Source: Clostridia bacterium
Lineage (GTDB): Bacteria > Bacillota_A > Clostridia > UBA1381
Direction of reading: 5' to 3'
DNA length: 10,029 nt
NCBI GenBank assembly: GCA_017553025.1
Contig: JAFZNF010000088.1
Location: forward strand, 1-10,029
A program made the position numbers and the translations under genes. A model generated the notes under the pieces. That model worked only from the letters and a program-made list of their open reading frames with translations. It was not told the DNA's origin and ran no database searches. Positions within the stretch are counted from its first letter, which is position 1; every line of letters starts with the position of its first letter. Positions 1 to 7,731 of the stretch are shown one piece after another.

Positions 1-1
1 G

Positions 2-946
2 GCTGCGCTGATTGCGGCGTATAAGAAGAACTTTGCCTCCGCACAGAACGTATGTGCAAATGTTGACCGTGAAACGGGGAAAATAAGCGTTTATGCGCAA
101 AAAACTGTTTCGGAGGAGGTAACGGATACTCAGCTTGAAATATCACTTTCAGATGCCCGCAAAATCAGTAAAAAGTATGAAATCGGCGATGTGGTAAATA
201 TCGAAGTAACACCTGCTAATTTCGGAAGAATTGCAGCGATGACGGCAAAACAGGTGGTAACGCAGAGAATAAGAGAGGCTGAAAGAGGAAATATTTTCAG
301 TGAATATACGCAAAAAGAAAATGACGTCTTAACGGGCAAAATAGACCGTATGGAACGCGGGAATATATTCGTGGATATCGGCAAGGTGGAGGCTATTCTT
401 CCTGAAAAGGAACAGGTTGACACCGAATACTATGAGGTGGGAAGACCGATAAAGTGCTATGTAAGCGAGGTTAAAAACGGTCCGAGGGGCGCGCAGATTG
501 TTCTTTCAAGAACGCACCCGGGACTTGTTAAAAGGCTGTTTTTCCAGGAAGTGCCTGAAATTCAGGACGGACTTGTGGAAATTAAATCTGTATCCCGCGA
601 GCCCGGTTCAAGAACGAAAATTGCGGTTTACTCGGAAAATCCCGATATCGACGCGCAAGGCTCCTGTATAGGGCCAAGAGGCTCAAGAGTACAGGCGGTT
701 TCGGAGGAGCTTAATTTTGAAAAGATTGATATTGTAAAATGGAGCGAGGATCCGGCAGAATACATTTCGGCGTCCCTAAGCCCATCGGAGGTGCTGTCTG
801 TCGAGATTGACGAGAAGGAAAAAGCAGCGAAAGTTACCGTGCCTGAGCATCAGCTCTCGCTTGCAATAGGGAAATCGGGACAGAATGTTCGCTTGGCTGC
901 AAGGCTTACAGGCTGGAAAATCGATATTTCGGCAGGAAAGGAATAA
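2..946 (+). CDS. nusA: Transcription termination/antitermination factor NusA (5' partial)
   Basis: NusA binds RNA polymerase and nascent RNA and modulates pausing, intrinsic termination and antitermination. The frame is open from the first base of the window to TAA at 944-946, giving 314 residues. By comparison with the family about 30 N-terminal residues lie upstream, so the GTG at 191 is internal and not a start. Seen in order: the end of the N-terminal RNAP-binding domain with the family-typical stretch around DRETGKISVYA; an S1 domain at about residues 108-171 of the fragment; KH1 with its GPRG loop; and KH2 with its GKSG loop, ending in LTGWKIDI. It stops right after KH2, with no acidic repeats, as in Bacillus-type NusA. 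The stretch before the GPRG loop reads DAQGSC where DPVGAC is usual, a mild variation. It is followed after 3 bases by ylxR, in the standard nusA operon order. Identification is secure. Confidence 0.97.
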   Translation, partial: AALIAAYKKNFASAQNVCANVDRETGKISVYAQKTVSEEVTDTQLEISLSDARKISKKYEIGDVVNIEVTPANFGRIAAMTAKQVVTQRIREAERGNIFSEYTQKENDVLTGKIDRMERGNIFVDIGKVEAILPEKEQVDTEYYEVGRPIKCYVSEVKNGPRGAQIVLSRTHPGLVKRLFFQEVPEIQDGLVEIKSVSREPGSRTKIAVYSENPDIDAQGSCIGPRGSRVQAVSEELNFEKIDIVKWSEDPAEYISASLSPSEVLSVEIDEKEKAAKVTVPEHQLSLAIGKSGQNVRLAARLTGWKIDISAGKE

Positions 947-949
947 TAT

Positions 950-1204
950 ATGCATATACCGAAGAGGATGTGTATCGCCTGTCGGCAGATGAAACCGAAA
1001 AAAGAGCTTATAAGGATTGTAAAAAACGGCGGGGAAGTGGCTTTGGATATGTATAACAAACTTGGCGGCAGAGGCGCATACATATGCAGAAACGAGGAAT
1101 GTATAAGCACTGCAAAAAAACGCCGGGCACTTTCTAAGCACTTCAAAACGGCGGTTGACGATAAAATATATGACGCCGCAAAGGCGGTGACAGCGGATGA
1201 ATAA
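950..1204 (+). CDS. rnpM: RNase P modulator RnpM (YlxR / DUF448 family)
   Basis: This is an 84-residue basic protein of the YlxR family. The Bacillus subtilis member is a nucleic-acid-binding protein reported to modulate RNase P. The sequence begins with the family signature around RMCIACRQMKPK, has the GRGAYIC block near residues 43-49 and a further Cys soon after, then a lysine/arginine-rich segment ending in LSKHF. The ATG at 950 lies 3 bases after the nusA stop and is preceded by the purine-rich AGGAAAGGAA at 934-943. Its stop overlaps the ylxQ start by 8 bases, so translational coupling is likely. Position between nusA and ylxQ is the usual one. The family assignment rests on both motif and context. 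The regulatory role is taken from the family and not visible here. Confidence 0.95.
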   Translation: MHIPKRMCIACRQMKPKKELIRIVKNGGEVALDMYNKLGGRGAYICRNEECISTAKKRRALSKHFKTAVDDKIYDAAKAVTADE

Positions 1205-1517
1205 AGTTTTGGGAATAATAGGGCTTGCAAAACGCGCAGGAAAAATCACATCAGGTGAGTTTTTATGTGAAAAGGCGGTAAAAAGCGGACAATCAAAGCT
1301 CATTATAATTGCATCGGATATATCAGAAAATGCAAAAAAGTCAGTTGTTAACACCTGCAATCATTACGGCGTAGAATATATAGAGTTTTCGGCATCTAAA
1401 GAGCTTGGCAGGGCTATCGGCGCAGACAGCAGAATGATTGTTTCGGTAAATGACGATAATTTCAAAAATGCAATTTTGTCCAAGATAGAAAGGATTGATG
1501 AACAGTATGGCAGATAA
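1197..1517 (+). CDS. ylxQ: L7Ae-family RNA-binding protein YlxQ
   Basis: This 106-residue protein of the ribosomal L7Ae/L30e/Gadd45 fold is presumed to bind kink-turn-like RNA. Its cellular role in Bacillota is not well settled. It opens with [13 protein letters not shown], the typical L7Ae-like start, has an alternating hydrophobic strand LIIIASDIS near residues 35-43, and contains [11 protein letters not shown] followed by [15 protein letters not shown], matching the conserved second half of the fold. The ATG at 1197 overlaps the end of ylxR by 8 bases. The 3' end in turn overlaps the start region of infB, so the gene is embedded in a coupled cluster. The nusA-ylxR-ylxQ-infB neighbourhood makes the call firm. 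The exact RNA target cannot be inferred. Confidence 0.93.
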   Translation: MNKVLGIIGLAKRAGKITSGEFLCEKAVKSGQSKLIIIASDISENAKKSVVNTCNHYGVEYIEFSASKELGRAIGADSRMIVSVNDDNFKNAILSKIERIDEQYGR

Positions 1518-3879
1518 CGGTATTAAAATAAGCCAGATTGCAAAGGATTTAAAGGTGACAAGCAAGGATATAACGGAAAGACTTGCCGCTTTTGGTGTAA
1601 CAGTAAAAGCATCTAACCCTCTTACCGAGGAGCAGCTCGGGCTTATTTTCGATATTTATACAACTTTATATGATGTGGGAGATGCACCTATTGAAAAGCC
1701 TCCGCTTGAGGAAATTCCGCAAAAGGAAGAACCGAAAGAAGAGCCTGCGGTAAAAGAAAAGGAAGAAGTAAAGCCTGTTTCGGAAAAGAAACCCGAGCCC
1801 AAAAAGCAGGAGAGAAGAAAACCGCAGCAGAAGACTCTTCAAAAGAGCAGAAAAATAGGCGAAAAGGTTGTAGAAATACCGCAGGACAACAAGAAAGAAT
1901 ATGTGATATCGGCAGATGACGCCAAAAAGGTGCGCTATGTCGATACGAGAACATCAACGGTTGAGCTTGACAAGATTGCATCAAGAGAACGCATAGAGCA
2001 TATGGTGACAGATGCAGATGTCACAAAGCTTGAGCGCGGCGGCAGGAAACAGCAGTTTGGCAAGAAACAGCAGCAAAAGGAAAAGGAAATAAAGCACAAG
2101 GAGCCTCCAAAAAAGAAGGAAAAGCAACTGCCTAAGGAAATAGAGCTTCCGGAAAGCATTACTGTCGGCTCTTTTGCATCGCTTCTTGGAAAGGGAGCTG
2201 CAGAAATCGTTAAAAAACTTATGATGCTGGGAGTTATGGCAACGGTAACACAGTCGATAGACTATGATACGGCGGCACTGATTGCGGCAGATTTTGGGGT
2301 TGATGCAAGACCTGAAATAATTATTACAAAAGAGGATATACTCTTTAAGGAAGAGGAAGATAAGGCAGAGGATTTGAAACCGCGTCCGCCCGTTGTGGTT
2401 GTTATGGGACACGTTGACCACGGCAAAACATCGCTTCTGGACGCAATCCGCCATACCTCTGTAACCGATACCGAGGCGGGAGGCATTACACAGCATATAG
2501 GTGCATACAGCGTAAGACTCGGCGACCGCGATATAACATTTTTGGATACGCCCGGACACGAGGCGTTTACGACTATGCGTGCACGCGGTGCGCAGGTAAC
2601 AGACGTTGCAATCCTTGTGGTAGCGGCAGATGACGGAATTATGCCGCAGACTATTGAGGCAATAAACCATGCAAAAGCGGCGGGCGTTACTATAGTTGTA
2701 GCGATAAACAAGATTGATAAGGAAAACGCAAATGTTGAACGCGTAAAGCAGATGCTTATGGAGCACGAGCTTGTGCCTGAAGAATGGGGCGGAGATACCG
2801 TTTGCGTTGAAGTTTCTGCGAAAAACAAAACTAATATAGACGGACTTTTGGAAATGGTACTTTTGGTTGCCGATATGAAAGAGCTTAAGGCAAATCCTGA
2901 TAAGGCGGCAAAGGGTACTGTAATAGAATCGCGCGTTGATAAGGGTATGGGACCTGTCGCAACAGTGCTTGTTCAAGAGGGAACATTGAATGTCGGAGAT
3001 ATTGTTATTGCAGGAACTGCGGTAGGACGCGTGCGTGCTATGACAAACGATAAAGGAAGAAGAATTAAAACTGCTCCTCCTTCAACACCTGTTGAAATCC
3101 AGGGACTTTCCGAAGCTCCTATGGGCGGTGAGCGTATTTTTGCAGTTAAGGACGAAAAACTTGCCCGTGAAGTTGCCGAATCGAGAAAAAATGAGCAGAA
3201 AGAAACTAAATTCAGCCAGATTAAAAAGGTTTCGCTCGACAATCTGTTTGACCAGATTGACGAAGGCAATATGAAGGAGCTTAGCATTATAATAAAGGCA
3301 GACGTTCAGGGTTCTGTAGAGGCCGTACGCCAGTCGCTCGAAAAACTGTCTAATGAAGAAGTAAGAGTGCGTGCAATCCACGGCGGCGTAGGCGCGATAA
3401 ATGAGTCGGACGTTATGCTCGCAAATGCGTCAAATGCGATTATTGTCGGCTTTAATGTACGCCCTGATTCAGGCGCTTTGGCTGCTGCAGCATCTCAGGA
3501 GGTAGATATCCGTCTTTACAGCATAATCTATCAGGCAATAGAGGAAATTGAGGCGGCAATGAAGGGTATGCTTGACCCCAAATTCAAGGAAAGCATCATA
3601 GGTCACGCTGAAATCCGCCAGACCTTTAAGGTTTCAGGTGTAGGAACGATTGCAGGTGCATATGTAACGGACGGAAAGCTGACAAGAAATGCCGAAATAA
3701 GGCTTGTGCGTGACGGAATAGTCGTATATCAGGGCAAAATCGGAAGTTTAAAACGTTTTAAGGACGATGCAAAGGAAGTTGCAGACGGTTTTGAGTGCGG
3801 TCTTAGTATTGAAAACTATAACGACATCAAAGAGGGCGATACGGTAGAGTGCTTTGTTATGGAGGAAATTGAAAGATAA
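1498..3879 (+). CDS. infB: Translation initiation factor IF-2
   Basis: This GTPase delivers fMet-tRNA to the 30S subunit and promotes subunit joining. Numbering from ATG 1498: an N-terminal IF2_N helix domain at about 5-55; a long Lys/Glu/Pro-rich linker at about 57-215; a second IF2_N domain at about 217-270; then the G domain with G1 GHVDHGKT (304-311), G2 [10 protein letters not shown] (from 328), G3 DTPGH (350-354), G4 NKID (404-407) and G5 SAK (440-442). Domains II, III and the fMet-tRNA-binding C-terminal domain follow, ending near KEGDTVECF. The total of about 793 residues is normal. The start is uncertain. ATG 1498 lies only 3 bases after the SD-like AAAGGA (1489-1494) and ATG 1507 lies 12 bases after it, but 1507 gives [10 protein letters not shown], a common type of IF-2 N terminus. 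The start region overlaps the end of ylxQ. All catalytic residues look intact. Confidence 0.98.
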   Translation: MNSMADNGIKISQIAKDLKVTSKDITERLAAFGVTVKASNPLTEEQLGLIFDIYTTLYDVGDAPIEKPPLEEIPQKEEPKEEPAVKEKEEVKPVSEKKPEPKKQERRKPQQKTLQKSRKIGEKVVEIPQDNKKEYVISADDAKKVRYVDTRTSTVELDKIASRERIEHMVTDADVTKLERGGRKQQFGKKQQQKEKEIKHKEPPKKKEKQLPKEIELPESITVGSFASLLGKGAAEIVKKLMMLGVMATVTQSIDYDTAALIAADFGVDARPEIIITKEDILFKEEEDKAEDLKPRPPVVVVMGHVDHGKTSLLDAIRHTSVTDTEAGGITQHIGAYSVRLGDRDITFLDTPGHEAFTTMRARGAQVTDVAILVVAADDGIMPQTIEAINHAKAAGVTIVVAINKIDKENANVERVKQMLMEHELVPEEWGGDTVCVEVSAKNKTNIDGLLEMVLLVADMKELKANPDKAAKGTVIESRVDKGMGPVATVLVQEGTLNVGDIVIAGTAVGRVRAMTNDKGRRIKTAPPSTPVEIQGLSEAPMGGERIFAVKDEKLAREVAESRKNEQKETKFSQIKKVSLDNLFDQIDEGNMKELSIIIKADVQGSVEAVRQSLEKLSNEEVRVRAIHGGVGAINESDVMLANASNAIIVGFNVRPDSGALAAAASQEVDIRLYSIIYQAIEEIEAAMKGMLDPKFKESIIGHAEIRQTFKVSGVGTIAGAYVTDGKLTRNAEIRLVRDGIVVYQGKIGSLKRFKDDAKEVADGFECGLSIENYNDIKEGDTVECFVMEEIER

Positions 3880-3894
3880 CGGAAAGGCAACAAA

Positions 3895-4254
3895 ATGGCA
3901 AAAAACAGGATAAATAAAATCAATGAAGAGGTGCGGCGCGAACTCGCGGCAGTTTTGAGAGAACTAAAGGATTCAAGAATACCGCTGATGACGAGCGTTG
4001 TATCGGTAAATGTAACGAATGATTTGAGCTATGCCAAATGCTATATAAGCGTTATGGGTGATGAAGAAACCAAAAAAAGAGCATTGGAAGGGCTTAAATC
4101 GGCATCTGGTTATATAAGGCGTGAAATGGGCAGACGGGTTGATTTGCGTGTGACACCTGAGTTTTTGTTTGAGCTGGACGATTCTATAGAACACGGCGCG
4201 TATATCAATAAAATGCTTAATGATATAATGAAAGGTCAGCATAATGATGAATGA
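3895..4254 (+). CDS. rbfA: 30S ribosome-binding factor RbfA
   Basis: This 119-residue KH-fold protein assists late 16S rRNA 5'-end maturation and 30S assembly, and is linked to cold adaptation in the family. Family hallmarks seen: the basic N terminus NRINKINEEVRREL, the central SVVSVNVTNDLSYAKCYISV block, then LKSASGYIRREMGRRVDLRVTPEF and the C-terminal FELDDSIEHGAYINKML. Length is typical. The ATG at 3895 lies 15 bases after the infB stop with GGAAAGG at 3881-3887 as SD. The 3' end overlaps the nrnA start by 11 bases. rbfA directly after infB is the standard order. Identification is secure. Confidence 0.97.
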   Translation: MAKNRINKINEEVRRELAAVLRELKDSRIPLMTSVVSVNVTNDLSYAKCYISVMGDEETKKRALEGLKSASGYIRREMGRRVDLRVTPEFLFELDDSIEHGAYINKMLNDIMKGQHNDE

Positions 4255-5197
4255 TGCCATAGAGATTATATTAAAAGCAGATAAGGTGTGGATAATTGCG
4301 CACGAGGACGAGGACGCAGACAGTGTCGGAAGTTGTTTTGCGATGAAGCAGGCGCTGTTAAAGCTCGGTAAGGACGCAAAGTGTTGTTTTAGTGCGCCTT
4401 TGGAAAATCATATTGCATTTATGGGCGGAGATTATGAGGTGTTCTGCGAAAATGACGAGTATGCGTCAGATTTGTGTATCTGTCTTGATTGCGGGGATAT
4501 AAAAAGGCTGGGGAAACGAATAAAAGTATTTGAAAATGCAAAAAATACCCTATCAATCGACCATCACGAGACGAATACAAGGTTTGCCCGAGTGAATTTT
4601 GTCGATGCAAAGGCAGCGGCAACTGCAGAAATTTTGTACGGGCTGTTCTCTGAAATGGGAATAGAAATAGATAAGGATATAGCAAAAAATCTTTATGCGG
4701 CGATGAGCGCAGATACGGGAAGCTTTAAGTACAGCAATGTGACGGACAAGACTATGCATATTGCGGGTGAGCTTATTTCTAAGGGCATTAACCACGCTGA
4801 AATTGCACGCCTTTTGCACGATACCGACCCTATCGGTGTGATAAGATGCAAGGCGGAAATTATGCAGAATATTGAAGAATATTTTGAAGGAAAGCTGACT
4901 TTAGTAACAGCAACAGACGCACTTTTTGAAAAATACGGTATAACAGAGCGCGATTCTGGGGATATTGTCAATATCGCAAGAGCGGTATCGGGCTGTGTGA
5001 TAGCGGTATCTTTAAGGGAAACGGACGGAAAAATCAAGATAAGTTTTCGTTCAAACGGCGAAATATCGGTTTCACAAATTGCCCAGAAATTCGGCGGCGG
5101 CGGTCACGCGAAAGCCGCAGGAGCTAAAGTTACGGGTAAGACAATTGAGCAGGTAAAGGCGGAGGTTAAAGATGCCGTCTTGGGAGTTTTTGAATGA
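4244..5197 (+). CDS. nrnA: DHH/DHHA1 phosphoesterase, NrnA-like oligoribonuclease / pAp phosphatase
   Basis: NrnA-type enzymes remove nucleotides from very short RNAs and dephosphorylate 3'-phosphoadenosine 5'-phosphate, using divalent metal in the cytoplasm. In this 317-residue protein the DHH domain shows motif I HEDEDADSVGS (20-30), motif II LDCGD (81-85), motif III DHH (106-108) and motif IV SADTGSF (155-161). The DHHA1 substrate-binding domain ends with GGGGH (284-288). Motif I differs from the usual HxNPDGDAxGS by Glu for Pro and Ala for Gly, but the metal-binding His and both Asp residues remain. ATG 4244 has SD AAAGGT (4231-4236) at 7 bases; ATG 4247 is an alternative. It overlaps rbfA, and its stop overlaps trmR as ATGA. 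The rbfA-nrnA order is common in Bacillota. The exact substrate preference (short RNA, pAp or cyclic dinucleotide products) is inferred from the family. Confidence 0.92.
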   Translation: MMNDAIEIILKADKVWIIAHEDEDADSVGSCFAMKQALLKLGKDAKCCFSAPLENHIAFMGGDYEVFCENDEYASDLCICLDCGDIKRLGKRIKVFENAKNTLSIDHHETNTRFARVNFVDAKAAATAEILYGLFSEMGIEIDKDIAKNLYAAMSADTGSFKYSNVTDKTMHIAGELISKGINHAEIARLLHDTDPIGVIRCKAEIMQNIEEYFEGKLTLVTATDALFEKYGITERDSGDIVNIARAVSGCVIAVSLRETDGKIKISFRSNGEISVSQIAQKFGGGGHAKAAGAKVTGKTIEQVKAEVKDAVLGVFE

Positions 5198-5853
5198 TTG
5201 AATATGATAAGGACGCGATAGTTTATCCGTACATAACATCTTATATACGCGGTGAAATACCAGAGCGCAAAGGTATTTTAAAGGAGCTTGAGGAATACGC
5301 TTTTGAAAATGCTGTTCCGATAGTGCAGCCTGAGACCGCAAAACTTTTGGAGGCACTAACTTGTATAAAAAGACCTGAGCGTATCCTGGAGGTTGGCTGT
5401 GCCATAGGCTATTCGGCAATTTTAATGGCGCAGTATCTGGGTGAGAAAGGCAGTATTACAACGCTTGAGTGGGACGCTGATATGGCAGAAATTGCAAGGC
5501 ATAACATTGAAAAGGCAGGACTTTCAAACCGTATAACGGTTATAAAAAATGACGCAAAGGAAGTAATAAAAAATCTTACGGGAGAATATGACATTATTTT
5601 TCTGGACGGACCTAAGGCACATTATATTTATATGTTAAACGACTGTATACGGCTCTTGAAAAAGGGCGGAATACTTGTTTCTGATAATGTTTTGTATAAA
5701 GGAATGACAGCGGACGATGAGCACGTTATAAGACGAAAAATAACAATTGTCAAGCGGCTGAGAAGATTTATTTCCGCACAGATGCAGCGGACGGAGCTTG
5801 AAACGGTAATACTTCCGCTTGGCGACGGCGTAACGGTTTCAGTAAAAAAATAA
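5194..5853 (+). CDS. trmR: tRNA 5-hydroxyuridine O-methyltransferase TrmR-like (class I SAM)
   Basis: This 219-residue SAM-dependent O-methyltransferase has the COMT/CCoAOMT fold. TrmR (B. subtilis YrrM) methylates 5-hydroxyuridine at tRNA wobble position 34 to give 5-methoxyuridine. Seen: an N-terminal helical region ending in IVQPETAKLLEAL, the SAM-binding loop EVGCAIGYS (66-74), the acidic strand end TLEWDADM, and putative metal ligands in IIFLDGPK (Asp138) and SDNVLYKG (Asp164, Asn165). The ATG at 5194 overlaps the nrnA stop (ATGA), with SD GGGAG at 5182-5186. The next gene is a U32-family TrhP homologue. This pairing mirrors yrrM-yrrN-yrrO of Bacillus and is the main reason for choosing tRNA over small catechols as substrate. 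The fold is certain. The substrate is inferred from context. Confidence 0.88.
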   Translation: MIEYDKDAIVYPYITSYIRGEIPERKGILKELEEYAFENAVPIVQPETAKLLEALTCIKRPERILEVGCAIGYSAILMAQYLGEKGSITTLEWDADMAEIARHNIEKAGLSNRITVIKNDAKEVIKNLTGEYDIIFLDGPKAHYIYMLNDCIRLLKKGGILVSDNVLYKGMTADDEHVIRRKITIVKRLRRFISAQMQRTELETVILPLGDGVTVSVKK

Positions 5854-5876
5854 ATCATACGGAAAGTGATGAAATT

Positions 5877-7106
5877 ATGAAAAAACCTGAACTTTTAGCA
5901 CCCGGCGGGAGCCTCGAAAAGCTGAAAACCGCAATACTTTACGGTGCGGACGCAGTCTATATAGGCGGAGAGGCGTTCAGCCTGCGTACGGCAGCTGAAA
6001 ATTTTTCGCTTGAGGATATGAAGGAGGGGCTGGAATTTGCCCATAAAAAAGACAAAAAGGTTTATCTTACGGCAAATATAATCCCGCATAATAAGGATAT
6101 TGAGGATTTTAAAAAATATATAGAAGAAATTGCACCGCTTGGCTTTGATGCGGTGCTGATATCCGACCCCGGAATGCTTGAAATAACGCGCGAATTGGCA
6201 CCAAATCTGCCGATACATATAAGCACACAGGCAAATAATGTCAACTACCAAAGCGCATCTTTTTGGTACAGACAGGGCGCAAAACGTGTTGTTCTTGCAC
6301 GTGAAATGAGTATGGCGGAAATAAAGGAAATACGCGCGAAAACTCCGCCTGAGCTTGAACTTGAGGCGTTTGTCCACGGGGCTATGTGTATGTCCTATTC
6401 AGGGAGATGCCTGCTTTCAAATTATATGACAGCACGCGACGCAAATCAGGGAGCCTGCGCACATCCTTGCAGGTGGAATTATGCTTTGGTTGAGGAAACA
6501 AGGCAGGGAGAATATATGCCTGTTTATGAGAATGAGCGCGGAAGTTTTATTTTTAATTCCAAGGATTTATGTATGATAGAGCATATTCCCGAAATAATTG
6601 AAAGCGGGATTACAAGCCTAAAACTTGAGGGCAGGGTAAAAACCGCATACTATGTCGCAACAGTAGTAAAGGCATACCGTGACGAGATTGACAGATTTTT
6701 GGAAAATCCAAAAGAGTATAAATTTAACCCAAAAAGTATGGAGGAGCTTTTAAAGGTAAGCCACAGACCTTACTCTACAGGCTTTTATTTCGGCAAGCCT
6801 GACGAAAATTCGCAGGTCTATGGGTCAAGCTCCTATATACGGGAGTATGATTTAATAGGAATAGTGACTGATTTTGACGAAAAAACGGGAATTGCGACGC
6901 TTTCACAGCGTAACAGATTTTTTAAGGGTGATGAAATTGAGGTACTTTGTCCGGATAAGCCGTTTTTTTCACAGAAAATTGAATATATGGTAAATGAAAA
7001 GGATGAGGAAATAGAAGTTGCTAAAAATGCAGAGATGACGGTAAAAATAAAAGTTACACAAGCGGTAAAAGTGGGTTCTATGCTAAGAAAACAAAGGGGA
7101 ATATAA
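5877..7106 (+). CDS. trhP: Peptidase U32 family protein, tRNA hydroxylation factor TrhP-like
   Basis: U32-family proteins of this type (TrhP; E. coli YegQ, B. subtilis YrrN/YrrO) take part in prephenate-dependent hydroxylation of uridine 34 in tRNA, despite the historical peptidase label. In this 409-residue protein the N terminus PELLAPGGSLEKLKTAILYGADAVYIGG is typical of the family. The U32 signature spans 163-181, from EAFVHGAMC to GRCLLS. The four conserved cysteines of the family are present (171, 178, 194, 198), with NQGACAHPCRW around the last two; they are candidate iron-sulfur ligands. A C-terminal beta-barrel-like domain begins around YDLIGIVTDF. The ATG at 5877 lies 23 bases after trmR with GGAAAG at 5861-5866 upstream. 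Only one U32 gene is present here, whereas Bacillus has two side by side. Adjacency to trmR supports a joint 5-methoxyuridine pathway. A collagenase-like role is unlikely. Confidence 0.9.
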   Translation: MKKPELLAPGGSLEKLKTAILYGADAVYIGGEAFSLRTAAENFSLEDMKEGLEFAHKKDKKVYLTANIIPHNKDIEDFKKYIEEIAPLGFDAVLISDPGMLEITRELAPNLPIHISTQANNVNYQSASFWYRQGAKRVVLAREMSMAEIKEIRAKTPPELELEAFVHGAMCMSYSGRCLLSNYMTARDANQGACAHPCRWNYALVEETRQGEYMPVYENERGSFIFNSKDLCMIEHIPEIIESGITSLKLEGRVKTAYYVATVVKAYRDEIDRFLENPKEYKFNPKSMEELLKVSHRPYSTGFYFGKPDENSQVYGSSSYIREYDLIGIVTDFDEKTGIATLSQRNRFFKGDEIEVLCPDKPFFSQKIEYMVNEKDEEIEVAKNAEMTVKIKVTQAVKVGSMLRKQRGI

Positions 7107-7107
7107 A

Positions 7108-7389
7108 ATGAAAGGGATAAATGCGATAGGCGAAAATATAATGCGGGTAAGGAAGAAAAATGGACTTACTCAGGCACAATTCGGCGAAATAATAGGAAAA
7201 TCGCAGAGTACGGTTTATAGTTACGAAAATGGGAGCGTAATCCCCAGCTTTGAGGTGCTTACTATGATATCGCACTTTTTCGGCGTTTCGGTAGGATATC
7301 TTATGGGAATAGAGTGGAATCCGCTTTCGGGAAAGGCACTTCGGGAACTTTACGATATATATGTAGATGAGGCAAGGGAAGATGAGTAG
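7108..7389 (+). CDS. XRE-family helix-turn-helix DNA-binding protein
   Basis: This is a 93-residue protein, nearly all of it a Cro/C1-type HTH domain. Residues 7-66 hold the five-helix fold, with GLTQAQFGEIIGKSQSTVYSY as helix-turn-helix core and recognition helix, and FFGVSVGYLMG as the characteristic last helix. A short tail of about 25 residues (LYDIYVDEAREDE at its end) is too small for a sensor or peptidase domain, so any dimerisation would be through this tail. The ATG at 7108 follows the trhP stop by one base, with AAAGGGGAAT as SD inside the end of trhP, so it is probably co-transcribed and translationally coupled. Its stop overlaps the next ORF. It may regulate its neighbours or be a minor phage-like relic. 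No operator could be identified. The family is certain and the target unknown. Confidence 0.9.
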   Translation: MKGINAIGENIMRVRKKNGLTQAQFGEIIGKSQSTVYSYENGSVIPSFEVLTMISHFFGVSVGYLMGIEWNPLSGKALRELYDIYVDEAREDE

Positions 7390-7666
7390 AAAAAACAGAA
7401 AACTGCCTGTTCTTTTGGGAGTTGCGGTGTGGGAGGTATACCGCTTTTATAAGGGAAAGGGAATTTTTAATAAGTTCAGGTATAAAGAGCAGCACGAGGC
7501 GCTCTGCCATTATCTTGAAACCCACTATCCTGATGCATTCTATTCGGATATAGTGGAAGCAGAGGGCGGCTGGTCGTGCATTGTAACAGACGGCGGGCGT
7601 CAGATTGTAATTTATATGACTAAAACGGACAATGAAACGTTTGTTTTCTGGGAAAAGGAAAACTGA
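7382..7666 (+). CDS. Hypothetical 94-residue protein, paired with XRE regulator
   Basis: I do not recognise this family. The protein begins MSRKNRKLP, has a short hydrophobic stretch LPVLLGVAVW at about residues 8-17 that is too short to be a confident membrane span, then a mixed helical region containing HYLETHYPDAFYSDIV, and a C-terminal part that looks like beta strands (GWSCIVTDGGRQIVIYM, then ETFVFWEKEN). It is rich in Tyr, Trp and Phe. The start at ATG 7382 is preferred because TGAGG at 7368-7372 lies 9 bases upstream. ATG 7367 would add five residues but has no SD. It overlaps the XRE gene by 8 bases, so the two are likely coupled. A toxin-antitoxin reading is possible from the layout only; no toxin motif is visible. 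Coding is supported by the tight overlap and the absence of a better frame. Confidence 0.7.
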   Translation: MSRKNRKLPVLLGVAVWEVYRFYKGKGIFNKFRYKEQHEALCHYLETHYPDAFYSDIVEAEGGWSCIVTDGGRQIVIYMTKTDNETFVFWEKEN

Positions 7667-7675
7667 ATTATGCAC

Positions 7676-7727
7676 AAATTTCTCCTTTTAGCGTAATGTA
7701 ATAGTATAAAGCTGAAAGGAGGAATTT
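7676..7727 (+). promoter_or_regulatory. 17-bp hairpin covering the Shine-Dalgarno of the cysteine-rich gene
   Basis: The left arm 7676-7692 (AAATTTCTCCTTTTAGC) pairs along its full length with the right arm 7711-7727 (GCTGAAAGGAGGAATTT). There are 17 consecutive pairs, two of them G-U (7714 with 7689, 7722 with 7681), closing an A/T-rich 18-base loop. The right arm contains AAAGGAGG (7715-7722), the SD of the ATG at 7732, so a transcript arriving from upstream should hide the ribosome-binding site. The stem is not followed by a long T run, so it is not a good terminator. The loop holds TATAAA (7705-7710), which could be a -10 box, but I see no convincing -35. The complementarity is seen directly. 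The regulatory role is inferred. Confidence 0.7.
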
Positions 7728-7731
7728 TAGT

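Noticed and set aside
776..1360. 194-residue minus-strand frame across nusA/ylxR/ylxQ
   Set aside because: It covers three well-supported genes and has no SD or family-like sequence.
1981..2976. 331-residue open frame on the minus strand
   Set aside because: It lies wholly inside infB, where all GTPase motifs are intact on the plus strand. The minus translation is Cys/Arg/Tyr/His-rich and resembles no protein family; it is a shadow frame.
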